NCBI GenBank assembly: GCA_016712525.1
Contig: JADJQX010000008.1
Coordinates: 620,001-684,000, forward strand
Source of the DNA: Myxococcales bacterium
Lineage (GTDB): Bacteria > Myxococcota_A > Polyangia > Polyangiales > Polyangiaceae
Direction: 5' to 3'
DNA length: 64,000 nt
Shown: positions 8,792 through 17,647 of the stretch, in pieces
How the letters are laid out: each line of letters opens with the position of its first letter
Numbering within the stretch: the first letter of the stretch is position 1
Notes under the pieces: model-generated
What the model saw: the letters and a program-made list of their open reading frames with translations, nothing else
Told to the model about the DNA's origin: nothing
The model's database searches: none
Program-made: the position numbers and the translations under genes

Positions 8792-10834
8792 ATGCGTTTC
8801 TCCAAGCCCCGCTCGTGGTCGGCATTCTCCGTCGCGCTCCTCCCCGCGTTCGCCGCGCTGACGCTCGGTTGCGAGAGCACGGCCACCGTCGCGTCGAACC
8901 TACCGCTCCAGCGCGTCGTCGTTTATCGCAATGGGATCGCGTACTTCGAACGAGGTGGAAAGGTCGATGACCAGGAGGTGCGCTTCAAAATGAAGGAGGA
9001 GGCGGTGGGGGATTTTCTCGCCACGCTCGCCGTCATGGAGAAGGGAGGGAGCAGCGTTCGCGCGGCGGCTTTCCCCATCAAGAGCCCGGACGACATCCCG
9101 TCCTGCGATCCTAGCCCTCTCGCGACCGCCGATAGGCCTCCGCGCCGCCCGAACGATCCGGAAGAGCCGCCGCGGCTCCGCCCCTGCACCGAAGAGGAAC
9201 GCAGGAGGATCCGCGAGGTCGTGCTCCAGCTCGACGGGAAGCAGCACGAGCTCCAGGTGGGCTACGTCACCGAGGCGCCGGTCTGGCGGCCCTCGTACCG
9301 CCTCGTCGTGGCGGGCGGCGGGAAGGCGCAGATCCAGGCGTGGGGCATCGTGCAGAACCTCTCCGGCGAAGACTGGAAGAACGTGAGGCTCTCGCTCGTC
9401 GCGGGTGCGCCCGTCGCGTTCGAGGCCACGCTCGGCACACCCGTCGTGCCGGCGCGTCCCGTCGTCACGGACGAAGGCGAGGTGATCGCCGCCGTGCCCC
9501 GCGCCGAGACCTCCCTCGCGCAGGCCGAGAGACGCCGGGAGCCACCCCCGCCGCCACCTGCAGCCGAGCCGAAGCCAGTCGTCACGAACGAGGATCGCGA
9601 CGACAAGGAGCTCGAGGCCGACGAGGCCGCGGCGACCGTGAGCCGTGGGCCGAGCGCCGGCGCGCGGCCCGCAAAAGACGCCATGCGGCCGCGTTCCGCC
9701 GTGAAGGCACCGGCCCCCGAGGCCCCCAAGACCGCGCCGATGGACGGCCCCACGCGACCGACGTCGACGCCCGTCGTGCCGGGAGCCCCCCGCAACCTTC
9801 GAGCGCTCGCGGCCGTGAGCGCGACCGGTGGCGTCACGAGGTACGACCTCCCCGAGGCCGTGACGATCCCCGACAAGGCCGCCACGATGGTCATGCTGCT
9901 CTCGCGCGACCTCCCCGGCGACTCGGCGTTCCTCTTCGCTCCCGACGGCTCCGTGCCCGACTCCTACGCGCACCCGTTCCGCGTGGTGCGGTTCACGAAC
10001 AAGAGCGGCGGAACGCTCGAAAAGGGGCCTATCGCCGTGTTCGAGGCGGGCTCGTTCCTCGGGCAAGGCATGGTCGATCCTCTCCCCGAGGGCGCCACGG
10101 CCACGGTTCCTTTCGCCCTCGAGCGGGGCATCGCGGTCGACCGTACCGTCAAACATGACGAGCTCGGGGAGCGCGTACAGAAGATCGAAAATGGTGAGCT
10201 TTGGGTCGAGCGGGACAGCGCGACCCACACCCTCTACCGGATCCGAAACGGCAGCGCCGTCCGCGCGAAGGTGCTCGTGAAACACCCCCGTATCGGCGGG
10301 AGCCACCTCGAGAAGCCCCCGACCGGCACCGAGGACAACGTCGGCCAAGGGTCGGCGCTCGTCCCGTTCGACGCCGCCCCCAACGCGGACGGAGAGCTCA
10401 TGGTCGACGAACGCGTCAGCGTCGTGCGCCCCGAGAGCTGGACGTCGAACGTGGCCGACGCCGCGGTGAAGGCGCTCCTCGCGCGGAGCGACGTGCCCGA
10501 CGCCACCCGGAGGTCGGTCGACGAGGCCTGGAAGCTCCGCCAGGAGATCCTGCACCTTACGGACGTCGAGCGGGAGCACGCGCGCACTCTCGCGGAGCTC
10601 TCGGCCCAGAGCGAAGAGACGCGACGGAGCCTCCGCGCCATCGAGAAGAACAAGCTCGCCGACAAGCTCCGCGCTCAGCTCACGAAGCGCCTCGAGGACC
10701 TCGCGAAGAAGAGCGAGGAGGTCGGGAAGAAGCAGGTCGAGGCGCAAGCGAAGCTCGCCGAGGTCAACGTTCGTTTTCGCGATCTCCTTCGGAGCGTGAA
10801 ATACGTCGCGCCCGTCACCACCAAGCGAGGCTGA
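8792..10834 (+). CDS. DUF4139-like secreted lipoprotein
   Basis: A 680-residue protein with signal peptide and lipobox LTLGC (Cys at about 27). It contains an N-terminal domain with the VVYRNGIAYFER start, a middle region LQVGYVTEAPVWRPSYRLVV that is typical of DUF4139/mucoidy-inhibitor-like proteins, and further beta-rich segments to about 570. A Pro/Lys/Ala-rich low-complexity linker lies at about 245-335 and splits the DUF4139-like region. The C-terminal 100 residues are charged and helical, likely coiled coil. Predicted to be anchored to the outer membrane. Function of the family is not known. It is transcribed divergently from the histidine kinase; no other link is visible. Confidence 0.75.
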   Translation: MRFSKPRSWSAFSVALLPAFAALTLGCESTATVASNLPLQRVVVYRNGIAYFERGGKVDDQEVRFKMKEEAVGDFLATLAVMEKGGSSVRAAAFPIKSPDDIPSCDPSPLATADRPPRRPNDPEEPPRLRPCTEEERRRIREVVLQLDGKQHELQVGYVTEAPVWRPSYRLVVAGGGKAQIQAWGIVQNLSGEDWKNVRLSLVAGAPVAFEATLGTPVVPARPVVTDEGEVIAAVPRAETSLAQAERRREPPPPPPAAEPKPVVTNEDRDDKELEADEAAATVSRGPSAGARPAKDAMRPRSAVKAPAPEAPKTAPMDGPTRPTSTPVVPGAPRNLRALAAVSATGGVTRYDLPEAVTIPDKAATMVMLLSRDLPGDSAFLFAPDGSVPDSYAHPFRVVRFTNKSGGTLEKGPIAVFEAGSFLGQGMVDPLPEGATATVPFALERGIAVDRTVKHDELGERVQKIENGELWVERDSATHTLYRIRNGSAVRAKVLVKHPRIGGSHLEKPPTGTEDNVGQGSALVPFDAAPNADGELMVDERVSVVRPESWTSNVADAAVKALLARSDVPDATRRSVDEAWKLRQEILHLTDVEREHARTLAELSAQSEETRRSLRAIEKNKLADKLRAQLTKRLEDLAKKSEEVGKKQVEAQAKLAEVNVRFRDLLRSVKYVAPVTTKRG

Positions 10835-10858
10835 AGAGCGCCGCTGTCGTCGGTGCGC

Positions 10859-11320
10859 TCACAGGCTCGCGACGGCCCGCAGCGCTCCACGATCACACGC
10901 GAGGTAGGGCAGCCCTGAGCCGAAGAGGACGAGGTCGGCGCGCTGCCCCTGCGGGCCCTCGGAGACGGTGAGAAAGCCGCCCGAGGGCGTTCGGATGGCG
11001 TAGACGCCCGGCAAGTCGCGGTGCGGAGTCGCCTCGAGCACGACGCCCGGATCGACACCACGGAGCACGACGCGGTCTTGGAGGCGCACGACCGAGAAGC
11101 GCTTCTCTTCGGCCACCTTCATGTAGGCGTCGGGGGCGAGGTGCGAGTACCGGCGTGCCTCCCTGCGGCATCGCTGGTCGACCCAGAGCTCGTACGCGCC
11201 GGGACGGAGCTCGGCCGCCATGGGTGCAGCGGGGCGCTGTGGGGCGGCGGACGGGTGAGCTTTACACCCGACGAGGAGGGAGGCGGCGAGCGCCGCGAGG
11301 GTCATGCGATCGAAGGTCAT
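10859..11320 (-). CDS. Small putative lipoprotein of unknown function
   Basis: A 153-residue protein with an N-terminal signal and lipobox SLLVGC (Cys19), then a Pro/Ala-rich stretch and a compact domain containing ELWVDQRCRREARRYSHLAPDAY and a C-terminal region with one Cys (ACDRGAL). I do not recognise the family. The gene is convergent with the DUF4139 gene (24 nt between stops). A second in-frame ATG at residue 6 could be the real start; neither has a Shine-Dalgarno. Base composition and codon use look like its neighbours. Confidence 0.6.
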   Translation of the reverse strand: MTFDRMTLAALAASLLVGCKAHPSAAPQRPAAPMAAELRPGAYELWVDQRCRREARRYSHLAPDAYMKVAEEKRFSVVRLQDRVVLRGVDPGVVLEATPHRDLPGVYAIRTPSGGFLTVSEGPQGQRADLVLFGSGLPYLACDRGALRAVASL

Positions 11321-11468
11321 GATGCACGGGTTGATGCGCCCGGGCGGCGCCTCGTTCAGCCCTTTTTGCGCTCGAATTCCACGTGAACGCCCGCGAACGG
11401 CGCGGCAACGAACCCTCTCTTCACGGCTCGAGGGGCAGCTTCGACACCACGATCGGCGAGGGTTGCGA

Positions 11469-11474
11469 TAGGCT
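11469..11474 (+). promoter_or_regulatory. -10-like hexamer TAGGCT of hemC
   Basis: TAGGCT is followed by 8 nt and the hemC ATG at 11483. No ribosome binding site lies between, so hemC is probably expressed from a leaderless message. Confidence 0.45.
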
Positions 11475-11482
11475 CACGCGCC

Positions 11483-12382
11483 ATGTCCACCGTCGTCTAC
11501 GCCACTCGGAAGTCGGCCCTCGCGCTCGCCCAGTGCAGGGCCTTCGTGGCCCGCCTCGTCGCCGCGAACGCGGGCCTCGAGGTCGAGGAGCTCACCGTGA
11601 CCACCTCCGGTGACCGCATCCAGGACCGGCCGCTCTCCGAGATCGGAGGGAAGGGGCTCTTCGTGAAGGAGATCGAAGAGGCGCTCCTGGAACGTCGCGC
11701 GCACCTCGCCGTGCACTCGATCAAAGACGTGCCCGCGCATCTGCCCGAGGGGCTCGTGCTCGCGTGCATTCCGGAGCGAGAGTCACCTCTCGACGCGCTC
11801 GTGTCTCCACGACACGGCACCCTCGAGGCTCTCCCTCGCGGTGCGCGCGTGGGCACGAGCAGCCTACGCCGCGCCACGGAGCTCCGACGCACGCGCCCCG
11901 ACCTCGTGATCGAGCCGCTCCGGGGCAACGTCGACACGCGCCTCCGCAAGCTCGACGAGGGGCAGTACGACGCGATCGTGCTCGCCAACGCGGGCCTCAG
12001 GCGGCTCGGCCTCGGCCACCGCGCGACCTCCGTGCTTCCCCCCGAGCTGTCCCTCCCGGCGATCGGCCAGGGCGCCCTGGGCATCGAGTGCCGCGCCGAC
12101 GACGACACCACACGCGCGCTCCTCGCGCCCCTCCACCACCCCGAGACGGCCCGCGCCGTCCGCGCCGAACGAGGGGTGCTCACGGAGCTCGAGGGCGACT
12201 GCAAGACCCCGATCGGGGCCTTCGCCGAACGCGTCGAGCACGAGCAGCTCCGCATCCGCGCCATGATCGCGGCCCCCGACGGGACCGACATTCGCACCCT
12301 CGACCGTACGTTCCCCTACCCCTCGACCGACGACGCCGCCGAGGTGCTCGGGCGCGAGGTGGCGCGCGCGCTCCGAGGCTGA
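11483..12382 (+). CDS. hemC: Hydroxymethylbilane synthase (porphobilinogen deaminase)
   Basis: The 299-residue enzyme joins four porphobilinogen units into hydroxymethylbilane in tetrapyrrole synthesis. It starts with YATRKSALALAQ, has SIKDVPAHLPEG with the catalytic Asp at about 82, the phosphate-binding arginines in VGTSSLRRATEL and RGNVDTRL, and the dipyrromethane cofactor Cys240 in EGDCKTPIG. Length matches the family. No other haem gene is adjacent, and the gene has its own predicted promoter. It ends 68 nt before the convergent modular sulfatase-modifying-factor-like gene, with a strong hairpin between them. Confidence 0.97.
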   Translation: MSTVVYATRKSALALAQCRAFVARLVAANAGLEVEELTVTTSGDRIQDRPLSEIGGKGLFVKEIEEALLERRAHLAVHSIKDVPAHLPEGLVLACIPERESPLDALVSPRHGTLEALPRGARVGTSSLRRATELRRTRPDLVIEPLRGNVDTRLRKLDEGQYDAIVLANAGLRRLGLGHRATSVLPPELSLPAIGQGALGIECRADDDTTRALLAPLHHPETARAVRAERGVLTELEGDCKTPIGAFAERVEHEQLRIRAMIAAPDGTDIRTLDRTFPYPSTDDAAEVLGREVARALRG

Positions 12383-12420
12383 CCAAGGTTGGGTCGCCAG
12401 GGCGTAGGCCGGGCACGGAC

Positions 12421-12443
12421 GGGGCCGGCAGCGAGCCGGCCCC
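12421..12443. terminator. Hairpin between convergent genes, likely terminator
   Basis: GGGGCCGGC (12421-12429) pairs perfectly with GCCGGCCCC (12435-12443) around the 5-nt loop AGCGA. It lies between the hemC stop and the stop of the gene on the other strand. There is no T tract on either side, so it is either a weak intrinsic terminator or a 3' end-stabilising stem. Confidence 0.5.
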
Positions 12444-12450
12444 TCGGTGC

Positions 12451-14670
12451 TCACTCGTAGACGCAGCGGAAGCCGGTCTTGCCGTACTGGGTCTGGAGCG
12501 GGAACTGCTGCGCCCCCGTGTACCACTCGCGTCGGAACGGGACGGCCGCCGTGAGGTTGAACGAACCGTGGCCCTCCCAGCTGCCGCCGATCCACATGCT
12601 CTTGCTGATGCCGTTCGCCGCGCGGAGCACACCTTGGTTCGTCCCGAAGGCGTCGGTAAACTCGCAGATCGGGTCGAAGGACTCGCCGGCGCCGCGGACG
12701 CTGTAGTCGCAGAAGCGCGCGGTGCTGGGCTCGGCCTCGCTCATCTCCATGAGGTTCGCACCGATGTCCATCCAGCCTTCGTCACTCGCCGTGCGGAGGG
12801 CCGTGAGATCGAGCGGGAAGCGCCCCGGAGCCGCGATGTACCCCGAGGTGTCGAGGCCGTCACCGAAGGCCGGGAACCGATAGAAGAAGACGGAGTTGTT
12901 CGGGATGGCGTTGCCCCAGTTCACCGTCTGTGTCTCGTAGTTGGCGTTCGTCACGCCCTCGGTCGGGTAGCGCGTCGGGCCCCACGGGTAGGCGTCGCCG
13001 CCCCACACGGTCGCGTACTCGGCGCGCGTCGCGAGGCGACCGCCGTCCCACGCGCAGAACGCCGCGTACATCCAGTACGGCGAGCAGTTCATCGGCTTCT
13101 CGTCGTACTGGGCTTGCGTGAACCTGCGCGCCGGGAAGCTCGCTCCGTAGAGCGAGCGAAGCGTGGCCGTGGGCTGCCAGTACGTGGCGTGACCGTAGGC
13201 CTCGGTGCCGTTGTAGCAGCCCTGCGACATGCTCGGCTGGCGCCGATCCATGACGCCCGCGCCGAGCTGCACGATCAGGTTCAGGGGCTGCGTGGGGCTC
13301 GCGGACGCCGGCAGGAAGTTCCGCACGTTGTCCGGGAGCATCCGCTCGAGGCGCATGCCCGCGGCCGTCCCGCCGGCGATCTCGTTGGCGGCCCACGCGC
13401 GAACGTTCGGCCCGACGGCCTCGACGAACTTGCGCATGCGGCCCGAGGTGACCTCGTACTTGCCCATGCGGACGCCGAGCCCGGGCACGGGGAGCGCGCG
13501 GCAGCAGCTCTCGTGGCGGCGCGCCGCGTTGTTCGACTCCTTCACGCCGCACGTCGTGATGCCCGACGTCCCCGCGTTCTCGCAGGAGCGGCCCCCGATA
13601 CACACGCCGCCGTAGCAGATCTGCGAGGCGCAGTCGGTGCCGGTGGAGCAGGTCTGCGCGTCCTCGCAGCGGGCCGCGGGCGCGCCCGTGTCCGGGTCGA
13701 TGCCGCCGCCGCAGTCGACGTCGGTCTCGTCGCCGTCTTTGCGGCCGGCCATACGCGGCTCGCACACGTTCGCCGTGCAGTAGCCGCTGTCGCAGTCGCC
13801 CCCGACGCGGCACGCCTTGGTCGAGTTGCACTTCATGGCGGGGTTGCCCATGCTGTCGGGCATCGTGCCGCCGCAGTCGACGTCGGTCTCGCCGAGCGAG
13901 GGCGAGAGCTTGCCGTCGTTGCGGAGGGGCGCGTCGCATTTCTGCGTCGTGCACGTCGCGGCCTCGCAGTCGGTCGCGTCGACGCAGCCCTGACCTTGCG
14001 GGCACACCTTGGTGGCCTTGATCGAGCCGCCACAATCGACGCCGGTCTCCCCGGCGTTCCGGCGCCCGTCCATGTGCGCGGCGGCGGTGACCGCGACACA
14101 CTTGCGCGCTTCGCACACGTCGCTCGTGCAGTCGAGGTCGGCTTGGCAAGGCTCTCCGTCCATGCAGAGCGTCGGAAGGCCCACGCCACACGTCTTCGTG
14201 CCGGGCGGCGCGCACTTGTTCAGGAAGCAGATGTCGCTCGTGCACTCGGCAGCGTTCGCGCAGGTCGCGCCGTCGCACTTCTTGCAACGCGTTCCGCCGC
14301 AGTCGATGCCCTCTTCGTCGCCACTCTGTTTCTGGTCGGTGCACGTCGCCGCAGTACATTTGTTCTGCGAGCAGTTGCGGCTCACGCAGTCTCCATCGAT
14401 GGCGCAAGCAGCGCCGTCGACGCACTTCTTCGGCTCGGTGGCGCCGCACTTCTCGGGCGCAGCGTCGGCGGCGTCGGCCGTCGCGCCGTCGCGACCGGCG
14501 TCGGTCGAAGCGTCGGGGGGCGGGGGCGGAGGCGACGCATCCGTGCCGGAAGGCGGCGGAGCCGCATCGACGGGGACGGGCGTGTCCTCGGGATCGTCGG
14601 TCCCTCCGCAGGCCACGACCGTGAGCGTCGACGCGAGACCAACGAGAACGAGCAGTGCGGTCGGCTTCAT
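12451..14670 (-). CDS. Secreted lipoprotein with DCGG cysteine modules and a sulfatase-modifying-factor (FGE-like) domain
   Basis: The 739-residue protein starts at an ATG preceded by CGGAG (good Shine-Dalgarno), with a signal peptide and lipobox VVAC. An Asp/Ala/Pro linker is followed by cysteine-rich repeats; four contain a xVDCGG or GIDCGG core (usually ETDVDCGG) with CxxxxDCxSxxCxxxxC units between them. The C-terminal ~330 residues have an FGE-sulfatase fold: KYEVTSGRMRKFVEA, AAFCAWDGGRLATRAEYATVWGGDAYPWG split by a linker, and a closing GFRCVY. The paired catalytic cysteines of true formylglycine-generating enzyme are not visible, so oxidase activity is unlikely; a carbohydrate- or protein-binding role outside the cell is more plausible. 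A paralogue lies at 50023-51888. Confidence 0.8.
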   Translation of the reverse strand: MKPTALLVLVGLASTLTVVACGGTDDPEDTPVPVDAAPPPSGTDASPPPPPPDASTDAGRDGATADAADAAPEKCGATEPKKCVDGAACAIDGDCVSRNCSQNKCTAATCTDQKQSGDEEGIDCGGTRCKKCDGATCANAAECTSDICFLNKCAPPGTKTCGVGLPTLCMDGEPCQADLDCTSDVCEARKCVAVTAAAHMDGRRNAGETGVDCGGSIKATKVCPQGQGCVDATDCEAATCTTQKCDAPLRNDGKLSPSLGETDVDCGGTMPDSMGNPAMKCNSTKACRVGGDCDSGYCTANVCEPRMAGRKDGDETDVDCGGGIDPDTGAPAARCEDAQTCSTGTDCASQICYGGVCIGGRSCENAGTSGITTCGVKESNNAARRHESCCRALPVPGLGVRMGKYEVTSGRMRKFVEAVGPNVRAWAANEIAGGTAAGMRLERMLPDNVRNFLPASASPTQPLNLIVQLGAGVMDRRQPSMSQGCYNGTEAYGHATYWQPTATLRSLYGASFPARRFTQAQYDEKPMNCSPYWMYAAFCAWDGGRLATRAEYATVWGGDAYPWGPTRYPTEGVTNANYETQTVNWGNAIPNNSVFFYRFPAFGDGLDTSGYIAAPGRFPLDLTALRTASDEGWMDIGANLMEMSEAEPSTARFCDYSVRGAGESFDPICEFTDAFGTNQGVLRAANGISKSMWIGGSWEGHGSFNLTAAVPFRREWYTGAQQFPLQTQYGKTGFRCVYE

Positions 14671-14862
14671 GATTTCGCTCCGAGGATGAAAGTCCTTCAC
14701 GATACCGCTCTTCGCGCGCTCGTCGCAACGCGACTTACGCAAAGGACAACTTGTCTTCGTCCCTACATCTCCCACCTGCTCCGCGCGGGCACCTGCCGCA
14801 CTCGGGCCTTCGGGAGCTCACGGTCGTGCGCTCCGGCCGCGGCGTTCCCGATTCGAAAGAGA

Positions 14863-14894
14863 AGAGCGCCGCGGCCCTCGGGTCGCGGCGCTCT
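14863..14894 (-). terminator. Intrinsic terminator of the DUF1501 operon
   Basis: On the minus strand a 10-bp perfect stem (AGAGCGCCGC / GCGGCGCTCT) with a 12-nt loop is followed by the T-rich TCTCTTTCG. It begins 20 nt after the stop at 14914, placing it at the end of the four-gene minus-strand operon. Confidence 0.7.
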
Positions 14895-14913
14895 CGGTTC
14901 GGTTCGGATTCCG

Positions 14914-15603
14914 TCAGTACGTGAGAAAACCTGCCGACGTCAGCACGCTCGCACACGCATACGCCCACCGGCGGACAGGCGTGGTCTGGCGCGTGCCGGT
15001 CGGGGGGTTCTCGGTCACCGAGTCGGTCACGGCGACCTTCACGCACGCGTCGACGTCGGCCGGCGTGGGCGTGCGGCTCCAGAACTTGCGCTCCCAGCCT
15101 GCGCACTCGGTCTTCGCCGCGGCCTCGGTAGGCGCGCTCGCGAAGACACCTGCCGTGTTCGTCGCCGCGCAGAGGCGGAAGGCGACCTGATAGGCCTCGA
15201 AGAGGTTCACGGCCGAGGCCTTGGGCTCGGCGAAGAAGCGCGGCGCCGCCTCCCCGAAGGTGGCCGCGGAGCTCTGGAGGTTCGGGGCCGTCTGAAGGCC
15301 GAGGACGCGCATGTACTCGCCCGAGAGCGACGAGAACGGCTTGAAGCGGTCGCGATCCATCCCCGCGAGCGCCTCGGGCCTCGACGCGTGGAGCGCGATG
15401 CCTCCGAGCCCGACGTACCCGGTCTGCGTCTCCGCGCACACCTTCTCGGGAGCGGGTTTGTTCGGGTTGTTCGGGTTGTTCGGGTTGTTCGGGTTGTTCG
15501 GGTCGTTCGGGTCGAAGCCGTCCTCGAGCGAGCTCCCGTCGCCGGAGCAACCGACGAGCACGGCGAGGACGGGGACGATGGCAGCGAAGATGGCTTTCTT
15601 CAT
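14914..15603 (-). CDS. Asn-Pro-linker lipoprotein, copy 2 of a pair
   Basis: A 229-residue lipoprotein: signal peptide, lipobox VLVGC (Cys19), then an Asn/Pro repeat linker (DPNxPN units, about 32-50) and a domain of ~180 residues starting CAETQTGYVGLGGIALH. This domain contains RDRFKPFSSLSGEY, FEAYQVAFRLC, ERKFWSRTPT and four conserved Cys. The last 25 residues are identical to those of the protein at 16926-17633, so the two are recent duplicates. It is the last gene of an operon and stands 112 nt after the DUF1501-like gene. The domain is not one I recognise; the surface location is inferred from the lipobox. Confidence 0.8.
   Translation of the reverse strand: MKKAIFAAIVPVLAVLVGCSGDGSSLEDGFDPNDPNNPNNPNNPNNPNKPAPEKVCAETQTGYVGLGGIALHASRPEALAGMDRDRFKPFSSLSGEYMRVLGLQTAPNLQSSAATFGEAAPRFFAEPKASAVNLFEAYQVAFRLCAATNTAGVFASAPTEAAAKTECAGWERKFWSRTPTPADVDACVKVAVTDSVTENPPTGTRQTTPVRRWAYACASVLTSAGFLTY
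15458..15511 (-). repeat. 9-nt tandem repeat coding an Asn-Pro-Asn linker
   Basis: Five perfect copies of TTGTTCGGG and one imperfect copy lie in frame inside the lipoprotein gene. They encode the Asn/Pro linker on the minus strand. Because the unit is 9 nt, copy-number change would lengthen the linker without shifting frame. Confidence 0.85.
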
Positions 15604-15715
15604 GGTGGGCTCGGGAGGGGCTATCGATCGTGAACCAAAAGAAGCTCGCGCGCCACACGGCGAAGCCCCCACCCAACGACTCGGGAGAGGGCTTCGTCGT
15701 CGAGGGGCGCCCTCT

Positions 15716-16909
15716 TCAGACCTTGAGGCCGGGGTGGGCGTTGGCGCCGAAGGGGTTGCCCGGGGCGTTGACGAGCGACGAGATGAGCGACCAGAAGCCG
15801 CGGCCGCTCGGGATGTTCGGGTCGAAGCCGACGTTCGCGGTGACCTGCTGGAAGCCGCCGACCTTCACGTTGGCGCCGATGACCGTCGCCGCGCAGCCCG
15901 TCGCGTGGTCGCTGCCGGGCAGGCTTCGCGAGAAGTCGCCCATGATGACCACGTTCACGTTGCGGTCGACCGGCTCGGGGTTGTTCACCCACATGCGGTT
16001 GAAGAACGTGATGAGCGGCGGAATGATGCGTTGATTCATCATGTTACGCACGTTCGCGCCGTCGCGGTCGCCGTGCGTGTCCCACCCGCCGTCGATCGCG
16101 AACACCACGTTCGTCCCCGACCGGATCATGAGCTCCGCCGCCGCGATCTTCGAGTTGAAGTTGTTCACCGCGGTGCCGTTGTTGATGCCGTATCCCGGCA
16201 AGATCGACGCGTAGTCGTACGCCGCCGCGCTCTTCGCCAGCGTCGCACGCACCGTGTCGTAGCCGTCTTTCAGGTGCGTGAGGCCCTTCGGGCTCGAAGC
16301 CAATCGACCCGCGCTCATGTTCTGCGACTGCTCGATCGCCTTGCCCGAGATCGCGCGGTCCGGCAGCGTGTCGTTGCCCTTCAGGGCGTCGATCGTCGAG
16401 CGCACGTCGCCGATGTTCTGCACCGACACGCCGTTCATCGTGCCCGCGAGGCCGTTGACGTTGCCGCCGCCGACCGTCGCCATCTTGATGCTCGCGTCGC
16501 CGCCCATCGCCGCCGCGAGCTGCACCGCGAAGCCCACCGCGCCCTCGGTCATCCCGTTGCGCTGCGCGCCGCCGTGATCGCTCGAGCGGTGGTTGATCTG
16601 CACCGTGCTGATTTTGTTGAACGCCGCCGCCGGGAGCCGGTTGAACGACGCGTCGACGAGCGGGCCACCGGGGACCTGCGCCGTGTTGCCGGCCGTGACG
16701 CCGAACGTCTGGTTGAGGAACGAGCGGGCGCTCGGGAAGAGCGCGTTGTACCCGCCGCCCAGGTACACGACGAGGACCGCGCCTTTGCCGGTCGGCGTGT
16801 TCGCGGCACGCGCTTCTCCGAGGAGACCGGGCGCCATACCCGCGCCCATCGCGGCGCCTGCGCCGACACCCACCGCCTTGAGGAACGAACGACGATTGAA
16901 TTTGCTCAT
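15716..16909 (-). CDS. Tat-exported DUF1501-like protein
   Basis: The 397-residue protein has a twin-arginine signal (NRRSFLK at 5-11, hydrophobic stretch, cleavage near ARAA at 33-36). The mature part resembles the alkaline-phosphatase-superfamily DUF1501 proteins: LVVYLGGGYN near the start, AIDGGWDTHGD in the middle and VNVVIMGDFSRSLPGSDHA towards the end. In planctomycetes and myxobacteria such proteins are usually encoded beside large secreted DUF1592/PSD-type cytochrome proteins, and that is so here. Folded export through Tat suggests a metal cofactor loaded in the cytosol. The gene lies between two copies of the same lipoprotein gene. The reaction is not known. Confidence 0.78.
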   Translation of the reverse strand: MSKFNRRSFLKAVGVGAGAAMGAGMAPGLLGEARAANTPTGKGAVLVVYLGGGYNALFPSARSFLNQTFGVTAGNTAQVPGGPLVDASFNRLPAAAFNKISTVQINHRSSDHGGAQRNGMTEGAVGFAVQLAAAMGGDASIKMATVGGGNVNGLAGTMNGVSVQNIGDVRSTIDALKGNDTLPDRAISGKAIEQSQNMSAGRLASSPKGLTHLKDGYDTVRATLAKSAAAYDYASILPGYGINNGTAVNNFNSKIAAAELMIRSGTNVVFAIDGGWDTHGDRDGANVRNMMNQRIIPPLITFFNRMWVNNPEPVDRNVNVVIMGDFSRSLPGSDHATGCAATVIGANVKVGGFQQVTANVGFDPNIPSGRGFWSLISSLVNAPGNPFGANAHPGLKV

Positions 16910-16925
16910 GGTCTCGCTCCAGCTT

Positions 16926-17633
16926 TCAGTAGGTCAAAAACCCAGCAGAGGTGAGGACGCTCGCGCAAGCATACGCCCAGCGCCGAACCGGCGTCGTCTG
17001 GCGCGCGCCCGTCGCCGGATTTTCCGTCACCGAGTCCGTCACGGCAACCTTCACGCACGCGTCGATCTCCGCGGGCGTCGGCGTGCGGCTCCAGTACTTG
17101 CGCTCCCAGTTCGTGCACTCCGTGCGCGCCGTCGCGTCGCTCGGGGCCGTCGCGTAGGTGCCGCCCGTGTTGTTCGCCTCGCACAGCCGGAACGCCACCT
17201 GGTAGGCCTCGAACAGGTTCACCGCCGTGGCCTTCGGCTCCGCGTAGAAGCGCGCCGGCGCCTCGCCGAACGTGGCCGCCGACGACTGCAGGTTCGGCGC
17301 GGTCGTGAGCCCCATCACCCGACGATACTCGCCCGAAAGCGACGAGAACGGCTTGAACCGGTCACGGTCGACCCCCGCCACCGCCTCGGCCCGCGTGCCG
17401 TGCAGCGCGATGCCACCGAGCCCCACATAACCCGTCTGCGTCTCGGCGCAGGTCTTCTCGGGCGAGTTGGGGTTCGGGTTCGTGCCCGGCGGGTTCGTGC
17501 CGGGGTTGTTCGGATCGCTCGGGTTGTTCGGGTTGTTCGGATCGAGACCGCCCGTGAGCTCGTCCGAGCCGCCCGAACAGGCCGCGAGGGCCACGAACAC
17601 CGGAATTGCGAAAAGGAACGTCGATGCTTTCAT
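16926..17633 (-). CDS. Asn-Pro-linker lipoprotein, copy 1 of a pair
   Basis: A 235-residue lipoprotein with signal peptide, lipobox ALAAC (Cys19) and an Asn/Pro/Gly/Thr linker (about 31-58), followed by the same ~180-residue cysteine-containing domain as the protein at 14914-15603. Differences between the copies are concentrated in the linker; the domain is nearly the same throughout and identical over the last 25 residues. It lies 14 nt after the haem-protein gene and 16 nt before the DUF1501-like gene, so all are one transcript. The function of the domain is unknown; secretion with the other three products suggests one surface complex or pathway. Confidence 0.8.
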   Translation of the reverse strand: MKASTFLFAIPVFVALAACSGGSDELTGGLDPNNPNNPSDPNNPGTNPPGTNPNPNSPEKTCAETQTGYVGLGGIALHGTRAEAVAGVDRDRFKPFSSLSGEYRRVMGLTTAPNLQSSAATFGEAPARFYAEPKATAVNLFEAYQVAFRLCEANNTGGTYATAPSDATARTECTNWERKYWSRTPTPAEIDACVKVAVTDSVTENPATGARQTTPVRRWAYACASVLTSAGFLTY

Positions 17634-17647
17634 GATGCCCTCCGTTC

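Noticed and set aside
12451..14670. Call of this gene as a true formylglycine-generating enzyme
   Set aside because: The fold-level motifs are present but the paired active-site cysteines cannot be found, and no sulfatase gene is nearby.
11764..15633. A very long open frame of 1,289 codons on the plus strand
   Set aside because: Composition is dominated by Arg, Ala, His and Pro with no domain or signal, and it lies opposite real genes (hemC in another frame, the modular lipoprotein and its neighbour). It is a GC-rich shadow frame.
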